A DNA stretch of 24,139 bases. It comes from Methanosarcinales archaeon. GTDB taxonomy: Archaea > Halobacteriota > Syntropharchaeia > Alkanophagales > Methanospirareceae. The stretch is taken from assembly GCA_025464275.1 (NCBI GenBank), contig JAODGR010000056.1, positions 1 to 24,139 of the forward strand. The letters run 5' to 3'. Each line of letters starts with the position of its first letter. Positions within the stretch are counted from its first letter, which is position 1. A program made the position numbers and the translations under genes. Positions 8,614-19,657 of the stretch are shown piece after piece. The notes under the pieces are model-generated. The model was not told the origin of the DNA. It searched no databases and worked only from the letters and a program-made list of their open reading frames with translations.

Positions 8614-11421
8614 CTATCTATCCCAGAACCTCCTCGTACTCGTATACTTGCGCTCAGCCTCCAGGATATAGTGATATAACCGCCCTTCTGAACCCTCCGC
8701 CTTCCTTATTATCCTCGATGCCGCTTCAGGACCTACACCACGAGCAGCGAGTGCAATCACCGCAGTGATGCCATGAGAGAGTACAAGATTGGCATTTCGA
8801 TAGACACGTCTCACACGCTCCTTCTCCTTCCCCTTCCCCACGCACCTCTCCGCATTCCTCACCAGCGCCACCTCCTCCTTCTCCCACGGCTTCAATGCCG
8901 CAATCAACCTTGAATTGCAGATCGGGCAGAGGAGTGATTCGGCACCGAGTTCCACAATCGTCCTCACACTTCTGACCGATTGCCAGCGTTTACAGTTCAA
9001 ACAGAACAAAATCACCCTGTCGTTCATTATTCTATTCTTCAGCGCATCTATAATCAAGCTCTCACTCCTCTCCGCCGCCAGCACATCACGCCAGCTTGAA
9101 TACCCGAATACACCAATAGGAGACGGAGAAGAGGAGAAGGAGACCTTATAACTGCCTGATTTCAAACCCCGGACCACCTCCGCTGCACGCTCGACATCCA
9201 GTTTATCTCCGAATATCACATCCACCGCCTCCTCGTAGATGGGCGTACCGGCAAATATCTTCACCAGCTTATCCATGGCGATGCCTCTTCTATCGTAATT
9301 CCTGCGCAGTGCACCGAATCTCTTCGCTACATTCAGTAACTCCCATTTGAATAGCACCGAGTTCTTCAATGTCTTCTCTATTATCACACGCAGATACTCA
9401 GGCTCCAGCGCCTCTATCGTCTCTTCTATCGCATTTCTATCCATCTTCAGCCCGGATTTCAGCCTTATCCGATATGGATCCACCTCCATTCCAATATCAG
9501 TGCCGAGCCGTGCACCGAGCAGGGCACTTATCACCCGCCCCAGGGTCTCATTCACGAGATGCCCCAGGCATGCATTTATTATCACCTCCTTCCCTTCACC
9601 GCTCAGCTCCACGAGCAGCTCCTTCGCCGTGGGTACCGCATGCCCCTCCCCTATCTGCTTCTGTATGAGGTCTACAACCGACTTGAGGCATGGTGAACGC
9701 GAAGAGAACCTGTGTGGGTTTGATGCGAGTGCCGCACGTAGCTCGCCCACCTCCTGCGCAATTGCAAAGGGGACGGGTATCTCCTCTCCTTCCCAGTTCG
9801 GTATCTCCCCTTCCTTCTTTATGCCCGGCACCACCTTCACCCGCTCTCCCGCATCTGCATCTGCATCCGAATCCATACGCATCTCTATATCCACTACCCG
9901 CCATGTCTCACCCTTCGCCACGAATAGTGCATCGGATGCAGCGAGATTATGCACAAAACGCTCATCCAGCATGCAGATCCGCTTACCACTCACTATATCA
10001 ATCACTTCGCACCGCCTCTCATCGGGGATCATCGAGAGGTTCTCATAGTAATACCCGCGGGTGTTTCTACTCCTCCTTATCTTATACGCGCCGTCTTCAT
10101 CCTCGCTTAATATGAGCAGCCCCTCATCCCTCAGTTGCCTCACCACACGCATCATCACCTCAGGTGAGAGGTCGTGGTATGGATATGCACGGCGTATAAG
10201 AGCGAGGAGGTCGGAGAGTGATCTCGTACCCGTTCCAGGGTCGAGCAGGATGCCACAGATCTGATGTGCCAGGACATCAAGCGAGCCCATCTTCAGCTTT
10301 GTCGCATCTATCTCACCCGCTTTCGCCCTGCGCACTATCACCACCGATTCCGCAATCTCATCGGGCGTGAGAGCAATGATGATACCACGTGAACTCTTCT
10401 GTGATGAGTGTGATGCACGACCCACTCTCTGCACCAGCCTTGTCACCTCACGTGGTGAGGCAAACTGAATCACCATATCAATGGAGCCGATGTCGATCCC
10501 GAGTTCCATAGAACTGGTACAGATCAGTCCTCTTATCTCACCCCTCTTCAGTCTATTCTCTGCCTCTATCCTCATCTCCTTCGATAATGAACCGTGATGG
10601 ACATCAACCAGTCCGGGCTCGACCCTGTTGATGGCAGATGCGAGCATCTCTGCGGCTCTTCTTGTATTTACGAATATCAAACTCGATTTCGCACCCTTCA
10701 CCGCCCCGATTATTGCACTCACCTGAGCATCCAGCTCCATCCCCGGGCATAGAATCTCTACCTCTATCACCTTACCTGAAGTTACATTCACAACGCTCAT
10801 CTCACCACTCTGCCCGGCGAAGTAACGTGCCACCTCCTCTGGATTGCCCACCGTGGCGGAGAGGCATATCCGCTGGAAATTACCTGAGAGCTTTGCTATT
10901 CGTTCCAGAGCAATAGAGAGCTGGGCACCACGTTTTGAATTCACAAGCTCATGTACTTCGTCTATTATTACATGCTTCACCGCTCTCAAATTCTCACACA
11001 GCCGTCGACCCGGTAACATCGCCTGTATCGTCTCAGGAGTGGTAATGAGCAAATCAGGAGGTTTCACAGCCTGCTTCCTCCTTGCATACATGCCGGTATC
11101 ACCATGACGGACCTCGATATTTATCCCCAGTTCCTCACCCCACCGCTTTAACCTCTGTAACATATCACGATTCAAAGCGCGCAGAGGCGTGATATAAAGT
11201 GCGAGGAAGCCACCCCGCTCATACTCCAGTATCCTGTGGAATATTGGAAGAATCGCCGCTTCTGTCTTCCCTGAGCCCGTGGGTGCAATGAGTAGCAGGT
11301 CTTTACCATCCAGAATAAGGGGGATGGCAACCCTCTGCGGTGCCGTGGGTTGCAAATGGGGGAAGGTCCTCCTCAATACCTCCTGAATCCTGGAATCAAG
11401 CCTTGAGAAGGTATCGTCCAT
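8614..11421 (-). CDS. lhr: Lhr-type large ATP-dependent helicase
   Basis: This superfamily 2 helicase belongs to the Lhr group, which acts on DNA or RNA in archaeal repair and RNA metabolism. The 935 residues show a Q-like motif TAPQRVAIP at 26-34, Walker A APTGSGKT at 46-53, DEVH near 155, SATVGNPEEVARYF, and in the second RecA domain IFVNTRRAAEML, GLICTSSMELGIDIG and LVQRVGRASHS. A winged helix and the long Lhr C-terminal region follow. Near residue 800 a CLNC...CPIC pair of knuckles suggests a four-cysteine zinc site. A DSDADADA run (plus-strand 9851-9874) comes from an in-frame hexanucleotide repeat. It lies divergent from the radical SAM gene across 98 bases. The exact aLhr subgroup is not assigned. 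Confidence 0.92.
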   Translation of the reverse strand: MDDTFSRLDSRIQEVLRRTFPHLQPTAPQRVAIPLILDGKDLLLIAPTGSGKTEAAILPIFHRILEYERGGFLALYITPLRALNRDMLQRLKRWGEELGINIEVRHGDTGMYARRKQAVKPPDLLITTPETIQAMLPGRRLCENLRAVKHVIIDEVHELVNSKRGAQLSIALERIAKLSGNFQRICLSATVGNPEEVARYFAGQSGEMSVVNVTSGKVIEVEILCPGMELDAQVSAIIGAVKGAKSSLIFVNTRRAAEMLASAINRVEPGLVDVHHGSLSKEMRIEAENRLKRGEIRGLICTSSMELGIDIGSIDMVIQFASPREVTRLVQRVGRASHSSQKSSRGIIIALTPDEIAESVVIVRRAKAGEIDATKLKMGSLDVLAHQICGILLDPGTGTRSLSDLLALIRRAYPYHDLSPEVMMRVVRQLRDEGLLILSEDEDGAYKIRRSRNTRGYYYENLSMIPDERRCEVIDIVSGKRICMLDERFVHNLAASDALFVAKGETWRVVDIEMRMDSDADADAGERVKVVPGIKKEGEIPNWEGEEIPVPFAIAQEVGELRAALASNPHRFSSRSPCLKSVVDLIQKQIGEGHAVPTAKELLVELSGEGKEVIINACLGHLVNETLGRVISALLGARLGTDIGMEVDPYRIRLKSGLKMDRNAIEETIEALEPEYLRVIIEKTLKNSVLFKWELLNVAKRFGALRRNYDRRGIAMDKLVKIFAGTPIYEEAVDVIFGDKLDVERAAEVVRGLKSGSYKVSFSSSPSPIGVFGYSSWRDVLAAERSESLIIDALKNRIMNDRVILFCLNCKRWQSVRSVRTIVELGAESLLCPICNSRLIAALKPWEKEEVALVRNAERCVGKGKEKERVRRVYRNANLVLSHGITAVIALAARGVGPEAASRIIRKAEGSEGRLYHYILEAERKYTSTRRFWDR

Positions 11422-11519
11422 CTGCTATTCTTCATCCTCTATTCTATCTTCTTTATCTTAAGTTAAAGTAGCAATAGCAAGTAGCATAAACTTGAAATAG
11501 CGCGAGATGAACGGGAGGA

Positions 11520-12614
11520 ATGGAGGAATTCAAGAATTGCAAGCTCTGTAGCTGGGAATGTGGTGTGAACAGGCTGGAGGGGGAGACCGGCGTATGTGGG
11601 GTCGGCGTACCTGAAGTGGCATACTGCAACCTCGCTCAGGTACTGCGCAGTTATTCGGTGACGATGCTTGGATGTAACTTCAAATGCATATACTGTAATG
11701 CATACCGGATCTCACAGTACCCCTCCACCGGGTGGTTCTATCGTGGCTATGTAGAAGCCCCAGCACTCGCTTCTGAGGCTATACAGCGGATTAAATCGAA
11801 GATGGGCAGGGAGATGGGTGTGAACAAGTTAAGTTTCACCGGTGGAGAGCCTACAATACACTTCCCATACATAAAGAAGGTGGTGGAGCTGGTGAGGGCG
11901 GAGATGCCCGGGATAGGTGTGGGGTTCGCCACCAATGGGTTCATGAGTGTGAAAACGCTCCAGCAGGTTATAGAGATCTGCTCCTATGTTACCTTCGAGA
12001 TAAAGGCATTCAACGATGATACACACCGGGCGGTCACAGGTGCACCGGTTGAACCGGTTCTGAGGAATGCGGAATATCTCATCAAGAACGGTAGGAGCAA
12101 GATCCGTGCCTTCAGGACGATTGTGATACCGGGCATAAATGATGATGAGATAGAGGATATAGCGGAGTTCATCGCCTCGATAGACCCCACCGTGCCACTC
12201 CGCATCATACCCTTCAGACCAAATTATATCCTGTATTACCACCCCGGTCCGACGCGGGAGCGAATGGAGGAGATAGGGCGGGCGGTATCAGCGAGGAGTG
12301 GACTGGAGAATGTCTGGTGGGGTGGCTATTACCCGGTGGAGAGTGCGAGGCGAGCGGTTGAGACTGCACAATCGCTGGAGGGTATGCAGCATAGAGGTGC
12401 AAAGCTTGCTCTCGCTTATTCAAGGCTCGCAGGGTGTATAAGCACCACCAGGAACTGTGGCGAATGCCCTTTAAGAGCAAACTGCCCGGCTGGCTTGAAG
12501 GAGCCATGGCTGCTTGACCTCGAAGCGAGGGCTAAACCAGGAGCTAAGCTAAAGTCCTCAAAGTCAGAGTCAGAGCCAGAGCCCAAGCCAAGGCCCGGAT
12601 TTGAACCGGGGTAG
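11520..12614 (+). CDS. Radical SAM protein with extra cysteine clusters
   Basis: This iron-sulfur enzyme generates a 5'-deoxyadenosyl radical from S-adenosylmethionine; its substrate is unknown. The cluster motif CNFKCIYC gives Cys52, Cys56 and Cys59. FTGGEPT, GFATNGFM and VTFEIKAF follow as expected for an activase-like radical SAM fold. An N-terminal knuckle (Cys7, Cys10, Cys14, Cys26, Cys36) and a C-terminal set (Cys306, Cys313, Cys316, Cys322 in a CPLRANC context) may hold zinc or an auxiliary 4Fe-4S cluster. GGGAGGA sits directly against the ATG with no spacing, and a stop lies just upstream in frame, so the start is constrained but the binding site is odd. After about residue 330 the tail is low complexity (SESEPEPKP), and the last nine residues plus the stop are antisense to tRNA-Cys. 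Confidence 0.87.
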   Translation: MEEFKNCKLCSWECGVNRLEGETGVCGVGVPEVAYCNLAQVLRSYSVTMLGCNFKCIYCNAYRISQYPSTGWFYRGYVEAPALASEAIQRIKSKMGREMGVNKLSFTGGEPTIHFPYIKKVVELVRAEMPGIGVGFATNGFMSVKTLQQVIEICSYVTFEIKAFNDDTHRAVTGAPVEPVLRNAEYLIKNGRSKIRAFRTIVIPGINDDEIEDIAEFIASIDPTVPLRIIPFRPNYILYYHPGPTRERMEEIGRAVSARSGLENVWWGGYYPVESARRAVETAQSLEGMQHRGAKLALAYSRLAGCISTTRNCGECPLRANCPAGLKEPWLLDLEARAKPGAKLKSSKSESEPEPKPRPGFEPG

Positions 12615-12658
12615 AGCTGATCTGCAGTCAGCCGCGTATGCCTCTCCGCCACCTTGGC
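12586..12658 (-). tRNA. tRNA-Cys (anticodon GCA)
   Basis: A full cloverleaf of 73 nt folds on the minus strand. The acceptor stem pairs GCCAAGG with CCUUGGC, with discriminator U. The anticodon stem GCUGA/UCAGC carries loop CUGCAGA, and the T arm is CCCGG-UUCAAAU-CCGGG. CCA is not encoded. It lies about 100 bases beyond the 23S processing arm and is probably the last gene of the rRNA operon, as in many euryarchaea. The 3' 29 bases overlap the end of the radical SAM gene on the other strand. Confidence 0.95.
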
Positions 12659-12760
12659 AACATCCTTTACCCTATCCTGTAAATCATACCCATTCCTTCT
12701 GACCTGTCTGGCTGTTCTTGAATTCTGTGAGAAGTGAGGTGAGGAATACCATAATTTCTT

Positions 12761-12797
12761 GCACCTCGCAGCTCCGATTTCATCTGAGTCCGGCAGC
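12761..12797 (-). other. 23S pre-rRNA processing stem, 3' arm (bulge-helix-bulge)
   Basis: Read on the minus strand this arm is GCUGCCGGACUCA, GAUG, bulge AAA, then UCGGAGCUGCGAGGUGC. Each helical part pairs with the arm at 15726-15762: outer helix 17 bp, central helix 4 bp, inner helix 13 bp, counting G-U pairs. The two 3-nt bulges fall on opposite strands, the canonical EndA substrate. Confidence 0.85.
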
Positions 12798-15725
<2,928 letters not shown>

Positions 15726-15762
15726 GCTACCGAACCCATTGGATGCCGGAGCTGCGAAGTGC
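15726..15762 (-). other. 23S pre-rRNA processing stem, 5' arm (bulge-helix-bulge)
   Basis: On the minus strand: GCACUUCGCAGCUCCGG, CAUC, bulge CAA, UGGGUUCGGUAGC. It pairs along its whole length with 12761-12797, giving a two-bulge motif with a 4-bp centre. Cutting inside the bulges (about 15740 and 12779) would release pre-23S. Confidence 0.85.
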
Positions 15763-15801
15763 CTATGACAACCTCATCTGGTACATGACCATCAGTTCTT
15801 C

Positions 15802-15825
15802 CCTGAATGACAGAATGTCATCAGG
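15802..15825 (-). other. Hairpin in the tRNA-Ala/23S spacer
   Basis: CCTG-A-ATGACA, loop GAA, TGTCAT-CAGG forms a 10-bp stem with one bulged base. It lies between tRNA-Ala and the 23S 5' processing arm. It may help separate the spacer RNA; no protein-coding signal overlaps it. Confidence 0.5.
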
Positions 15826-15839
15826 TGCATTCTATTCTA

Positions 15840-15911
15840 TGGACTCGCTGGGATTTGAACCCAGGGCCTTCGCCTCGCAAAGGCGACGATCTTCCACTGA
15901 TCTACGAGCCC
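15840..15911 (-). tRNA. tRNA-Ala (anticodon UGC)
   Basis: A 72-nt cloverleaf on the minus strand. Acceptor GGGCUCG pairs with CGAGUCC (one G-U), discriminator A. D arm GAUC-AGUGGAA-GAUC. Anticodon stem UCGCC/GGCGA with loop UUUGCGA gives UGC. T arm CUGGG-UUCAAAU-CCCAG. CCA is not encoded. Placement between 16S and 23S is the usual euryarchaeal spacer arrangement. Confidence 0.96.
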
Positions 15912-15963
15912 CAAGATAATCCCAGCATCTCATCTTATATAAAGGTGCATTGAGCCTTCCCGT

Positions 15964-15989
15964 ATGGCAATCTTTCAGCCCTGATTGGT
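15964..15989 (-). other. 16S pre-rRNA processing stem, 3' arm (bulge-helix-bulge)
   Basis: Minus strand ACCAAUCAGG, GCUG, bulge AAA, GAUUGCCAU. It pairs with 17520-17545 as helices of 10, 4 and 9 bp with 3-nt bulges on opposite strands. The outer 9 bp and inner 10 bp are perfect; the central helix has one G-U pair. Confidence 0.87.
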
Positions 15990-16009
15990 ATTTTGCACTC
16001 AGATCAGTT

Positions 16010-17484
<1,475 letters not shown>

Positions 17485-17519
17485 GAGCAGCCATACCAGC
17501 GGGTGCACACACCTTCTGA

Positions 17520-17545
17520 ACCAATCAGGTTTACTGGATTGCCAT
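17520..17545 (-). other. 16S pre-rRNA processing stem, 5' arm (bulge-helix-bulge)
   Basis: Minus strand AUGGCAAUC, CAGU, bulge AAA, CCUGAUUGGU. It is complementary to 15964-15989 with canonical bulge positions. The expected cuts are inside the AAA bulges at 17530-17532 and 15973-15975. Confidence 0.87.
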
Positions 17546-17562
17546 GGGTTAGCTCCTATGTC

Positions 17563-17590
17563 GGACACGAATAATCACCTGCTCGTGTCC
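17563..17590 (-). other. rRNA leader hairpin 1
   Basis: GGACACGA and TCGTGTCC form a perfect 8-bp inverted repeat with a 12-base loop, upstream of the 16S processing arm in the rRNA leader. Its role is unknown; it may be an antitermination or folding element. Confidence 0.6.
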
Positions 17591-17618
17591 CCATCTCCAT
17601 CTCCTCCATCCCTTATAT

Positions 17619-17698
17619 GGCATAGTGGAAGTCAGCTCATCATCCTCATCTCCCAGGCTGGGTTATCCCCATCTCAGAGCTGACACCGGTACTATGCC
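17619..17698 (-). other. rRNA leader hairpin 2, long two-part stem
   Basis: Two nested inverted repeats, GGCATAGT (17619-17626) with ACTATGCC (17691-17698) and GTCAGCTC (17631-17638) with GAGCTGAC (17677-17684), make an 80-base stem-loop with a small internal loop. The apical part holds a short CCCA/TGGG hairpin. It lies at or close to the predicted 5' end of the rRNA transcript. The leader region from 17546 to 17760 contains no gene. Confidence 0.65.
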
Positions 17699-17718
17699 AC
17701 ACCTCACTAATATGTTAT

Positions 17719-17757
17719 TTCTATATCTTTAAAAAGCTTACACCATATTTTTAAACC
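17719..17757 (-). promoter_or_regulatory. Probable rRNA operon promoter region
   Basis: Read on the minus strand, TTTAAAAATATGG (17744-17756) and TTTTTAAAG followed by ATATAG (about 17719-17735) are TATA-box candidates. Starts about 25 bases downstream would fall near 17724 or 17706, just before leader hairpin 2. Either or both could be used; this is inferred from sequence only. Confidence 0.5.
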
Positions 17758-17852
17758 TTTCCTTATCCACCCCTCTTCACCCTGCCCCATCCCTCACCCC
17801 CTTCACCACACGCTTCGAGTTACCCCAGCGTGAACGGTACAGGTACATATAC

Positions 17853-17883
17853 TTAATGCTTGTGTACATTAAATATTTATATA
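17853..17883 (+). promoter_or_regulatory. Inverted repeat and TATA box before the YIP1 gene
   Basis: TTAATG (17853-17858) and CATTAA (17867-17872) are an inverted repeat with 8 bases between them, immediately followed by ATTTATATA at 17875-17883, a good TATA box. Transcription would start near 17905, a few bases before the ATG at 17911. The inverted repeat is placed where an operator or activator site would be. The stretch 17767-17852 shows nothing else recognisable. Confidence 0.5.
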
Positions 17884-17910
17884 GTGAGGGTCTTTTTACC
17901 TTGAGGGAGC

Positions 17911-18540
17911 ATGACCTTAAGTATCTGTGAAAGAATAAAGGGATTCCTGTTCAGCCCTTCAGATACATTCGATGATTCAAAAGAGGATACCATCTCCGAT
18001 GCCTTCAAGTATTTCCTCGTTATTCTTTTGATCCCCGCAGTGCTCACTGCAATCATAGGAGGAGCAGTATCTTCATTATTCGTCGGGATATTGGGAGCTT
18101 TTGGCGCACCGGTCGCTCCACTCCTGGGAGCGGTGATAGGGCCTTTGCTCGCTCTGGTACTCTTTATCATGGTGCTCGTTGGCGGAATACTTGATGCCTT
18201 CATCGGTGGACTCTGGGCACATCTGTGGGTGTATCTCCTTGGAGGTAGAAATGGTGTAGGGGAGACGATAAAAGCAGTGATGTATGGAGCAACGCCTGGC
18301 TGTATCTTCGGGTGGATTCCCCTCCTGGGCATCATCGGAGTAATATGGTCTATTATCGTAGTCATCATCGGCATAAGGCAGCTCCACGACCTATCCACCG
18401 GTAAAGCTGCTCTCGCAGTGGTCCTCGCAGTGCTCATACCCGCCATCATCTGGGCAGTCGTAATCGCTACCTTCATTGCCACACTGCCAACAGGTCTTGA
18501 ACCCGGACTGAGACCAGGACATCCCATGATCAGACCATGA
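17911..18540 (+). CDS. YIP1 domain-containing membrane protein
   Basis: The 209-residue protein is almost entirely hydrophobic, with about five membrane segments (near 34-58, 68-88, 90-112, 125-153 and 165-192). The N-terminal part RIKGFLFSPSDTFDDSKEDT, followed by helices with small residues, is typical of archaeal and bacterial Yip1-domain proteins. The molecular role of these proteins is not established. GAGGGAG lies only 1 base before the ATG and the TATA box predicts a very short leader, so translation is probably leaderless. A T-rich terminator follows. It is transcribed away from the rRNA operon. Confidence 0.8.
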   Translation: MTLSICERIKGFLFSPSDTFDDSKEDTISDAFKYFLVILLIPAVLTAIIGGAVSSLFVGILGAFGAPVAPLLGAVIGPLLALVLFIMVLVGGILDAFIGGLWAHLWVYLLGGRNGVGETIKAVMYGATPGCIFGWIPLLGIIGVIWSIIVVIIGIRQLHDLSTGKAALAVVLAVLIPAIIWAVVIATFIATLPTGLEPGLRPGHPMIRP

Positions 18541-18573
18541 GATGGAGAGGGGGAGAAGTTTATTCTTCCTTAC

Positions 18574-18592
18574 TTTTTATTTTTTATTTTTA
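18574..18592 (+). terminator. Oligo-T transcription terminator after the YIP1 gene
   Basis: Three T runs of five, six and five bases separated by single A residues lie about 35 bases after the YIP1 stop codon. Oligo-T on the coding strand is the usual archaeal intrinsic termination signal. Confidence 0.65.
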
Positions 18593-18638
18593 TCCGGTAA
18601 TCTAATCACACCTTTTACTCCTTTAACTCCCTGTACCC

Positions 18639-18645
18639 TTTATAC
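18639..18645 (+). promoter_or_regulatory. TATA box for rpl32e
   Basis: TTTATAC at 18639-18645 predicts a start near 18668 and a purine-rich leader of about 27 bases with GGAGAAGGAGAGGG just before the ATG at 18695. Confidence 0.5.
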
Positions 18646-18694
18646 TTACAGGATATCAGGATAAGGTAATAGAAAGAGAAGGAGAAGGAGAGGG

Positions 18695-19057
18695 ATGGAG
18701 ATGAAGAGCAGAAAAAAGCCGAAGTTTGTGCGATACGGATGGAGGAGTAAGAAGAAGCTGAGCAAGAGCTGGAGGAAGCCACGAGGGCTTGATAACAAGC
18801 TAAGGGAGCATATAGCTGCCAAGGGTCCATGGGTGAAAGTGGGCTACAGGCGAAAGAGGGAAGAGAGGGGGCTGCATCCCTCTGGTGTCCATGAAGTACT
18901 GGTGCACAACCCGGATGAACTGAGGAATCTTCCGCGTGAGGGGGTAGCATTAGCCGTACGGATAGCATCGGGCGTCGGTGGTAGAAAGAGGGAGCAGATA
19001 GAGGCAGAAGCCGCAGATATTGGTCTGAGAGTACTCAATCCCGGTCACAGAGCATGA
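18695..19057 (+). CDS. rpl32e: 50S ribosomal protein L32e
   Basis: This is an archaeal/eukaryotic-type large-subunit protein that binds 23S rRNA. The 120 residues show the L32e signature: KPKFVRYGWRSKKKLSKSWRKPRG near the start, then GLHPSGVHEVLVHNPDEL and a C-terminal IASGVGGRKREQIEAEA. The start is ATG 18695 (or ATG 18701), preceded by a strong GGAGAAGGAGAGGG. In most archaea this gene lies inside the spc-like operon between L6 and L19e; here it has its own TATA box, with a YIP1 gene upstream and a recombinase gene 12 bases downstream. The sequence looks complete and functional. Confidence 0.95.
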   Translation: MEMKSRKKPKFVRYGWRSKKKLSKSWRKPRGLDNKLREHIAAKGPWVKVGYRRKREERGLHPSGVHEVLVHNPDELRNLPREGVALAVRIASGVGGRKREQIEAEAADIGLRVLNPGHRA

Positions 19058-19069
19058 TGGTGGGTGGCA

Positions 19070-19645
19070 ATGCCAAAGAGGGCTCCTGATCCACTCACAG
19101 AGGAGGAGTTGAATAGAATCCTGGATGCTGCAGTGGTAAATGAGCGGGATTATCTGATACTACGACTCCTTGCCCGGACGGGTATCCGGATAGGTGAGTT
19201 ATACGGTGTGTACAAGGCGAAGGAGGGGAGGTGGGTATATGGTATCCAGAAGAAGGACATCGATTTCAAGAAGAGGCGGCTGTGGGTGTACTCACTGAAG
19301 CAGCGCAAGTATGTGAGGCGGGAGGTACTGGTTGACGACGCCACCATCGTGCTGTTGAAGCGCTATACAGAGCGGATGAAACCAGACGATTACGTATTCC
19401 GGAACATCTCATATCGCCAGATTCAGCGGCTACCGAAGAAGTATGCACAGCTCGCAGGTGTGGCTAAAAACGTATCCTGCCATTCATTCCGCCATTTCTT
19501 CATCACCAACTCCTGGCGTAAGGGGATAGATATTGCACGGTTGCAGTACCTCGCCGGGCATGCGGATTTGAGAACCACGATGATTTATACCCATGTGACG
19601 ACCGAGGATGTGGAGCGGAAGTATCGTGAGATATACGACGATTGA
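19070..19645 (+). CDS. Tyrosine recombinase, catalytic domain only
   Basis: This DNA strand-exchange enzyme belongs to the phage integrase/Xer superfamily. From ATG 19070 (191 residues; an in-frame GTG at 19064 is possible) it has catalytic Arg40 in TGIRIGEL, a probable lysine in the beta turn SLKQRKYVRR, HSFRHFF with the His-x-x-Arg pair, GHADLRTT with the second His, and the nucleophile Tyr in MIYTHV. The N-terminal SAM-like core-binding domain of ordinary Xer/integrases is missing; the upstream frame is occupied by L32e, so this is not a wrong start. It begins 12 bases after rpl32e and is probably cotranscribed. A dif- or att-like site was not found. Its role could be chromosomal resolution or a domesticated integrase. 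Confidence 0.87.
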   Translation: MPKRAPDPLTEEELNRILDAAVVNERDYLILRLLARTGIRIGELYGVYKAKEGRWVYGIQKKDIDFKKRRLWVYSLKQRKYVRREVLVDDATIVLLKRYTERMKPDDYVFRNISYRQIQRLPKKYAQLAGVAKNVSCHSFRHFFITNSWRKGIDIARLQYLAGHADLRTTMIYTHVTTEDVERKYREIYDD

Positions 19646-19657
19646 ACACTCTGTGCT

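Noticed and set aside
9347..10048. A 233-codon plus-strand frame rich in Ser and Pro
   Set aside because: It is fully antisense to the well-supported Lhr helicase, has low-complexity composition and no motif, and arises from the codon bias of the helicase gene.
12659..12760. Hidden 5S rRNA between 23S and tRNA-Cys
   Set aside because: Only about 100 bases are available and no conserved 5S segment is present on either strand.
17619..17698. Possible C/D box sRNA, because the minus strand has AUGAUGA close to CUGA
   Set aside because: The boxes are only one base apart and out of the order and spacing needed for a C/D kink-turn RNA; a leader hairpin explains the sequence better.
17877..18527. 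A 216-codon minus-strand frame
   Set aside because: It is antisense to the YIP1 gene; its Thr/Pro/Ser/Met-rich composition is typical of the complement of a hydrophobic membrane-protein gene.
18541..19069. An att or dif site for the tyrosine recombinase near its gene
   Set aside because: No 28-bp imperfect palindrome or direct repeat was visible in the spacers, and tRNA-Cys and tRNA-Ala have no duplicated 3' fragment in the window.
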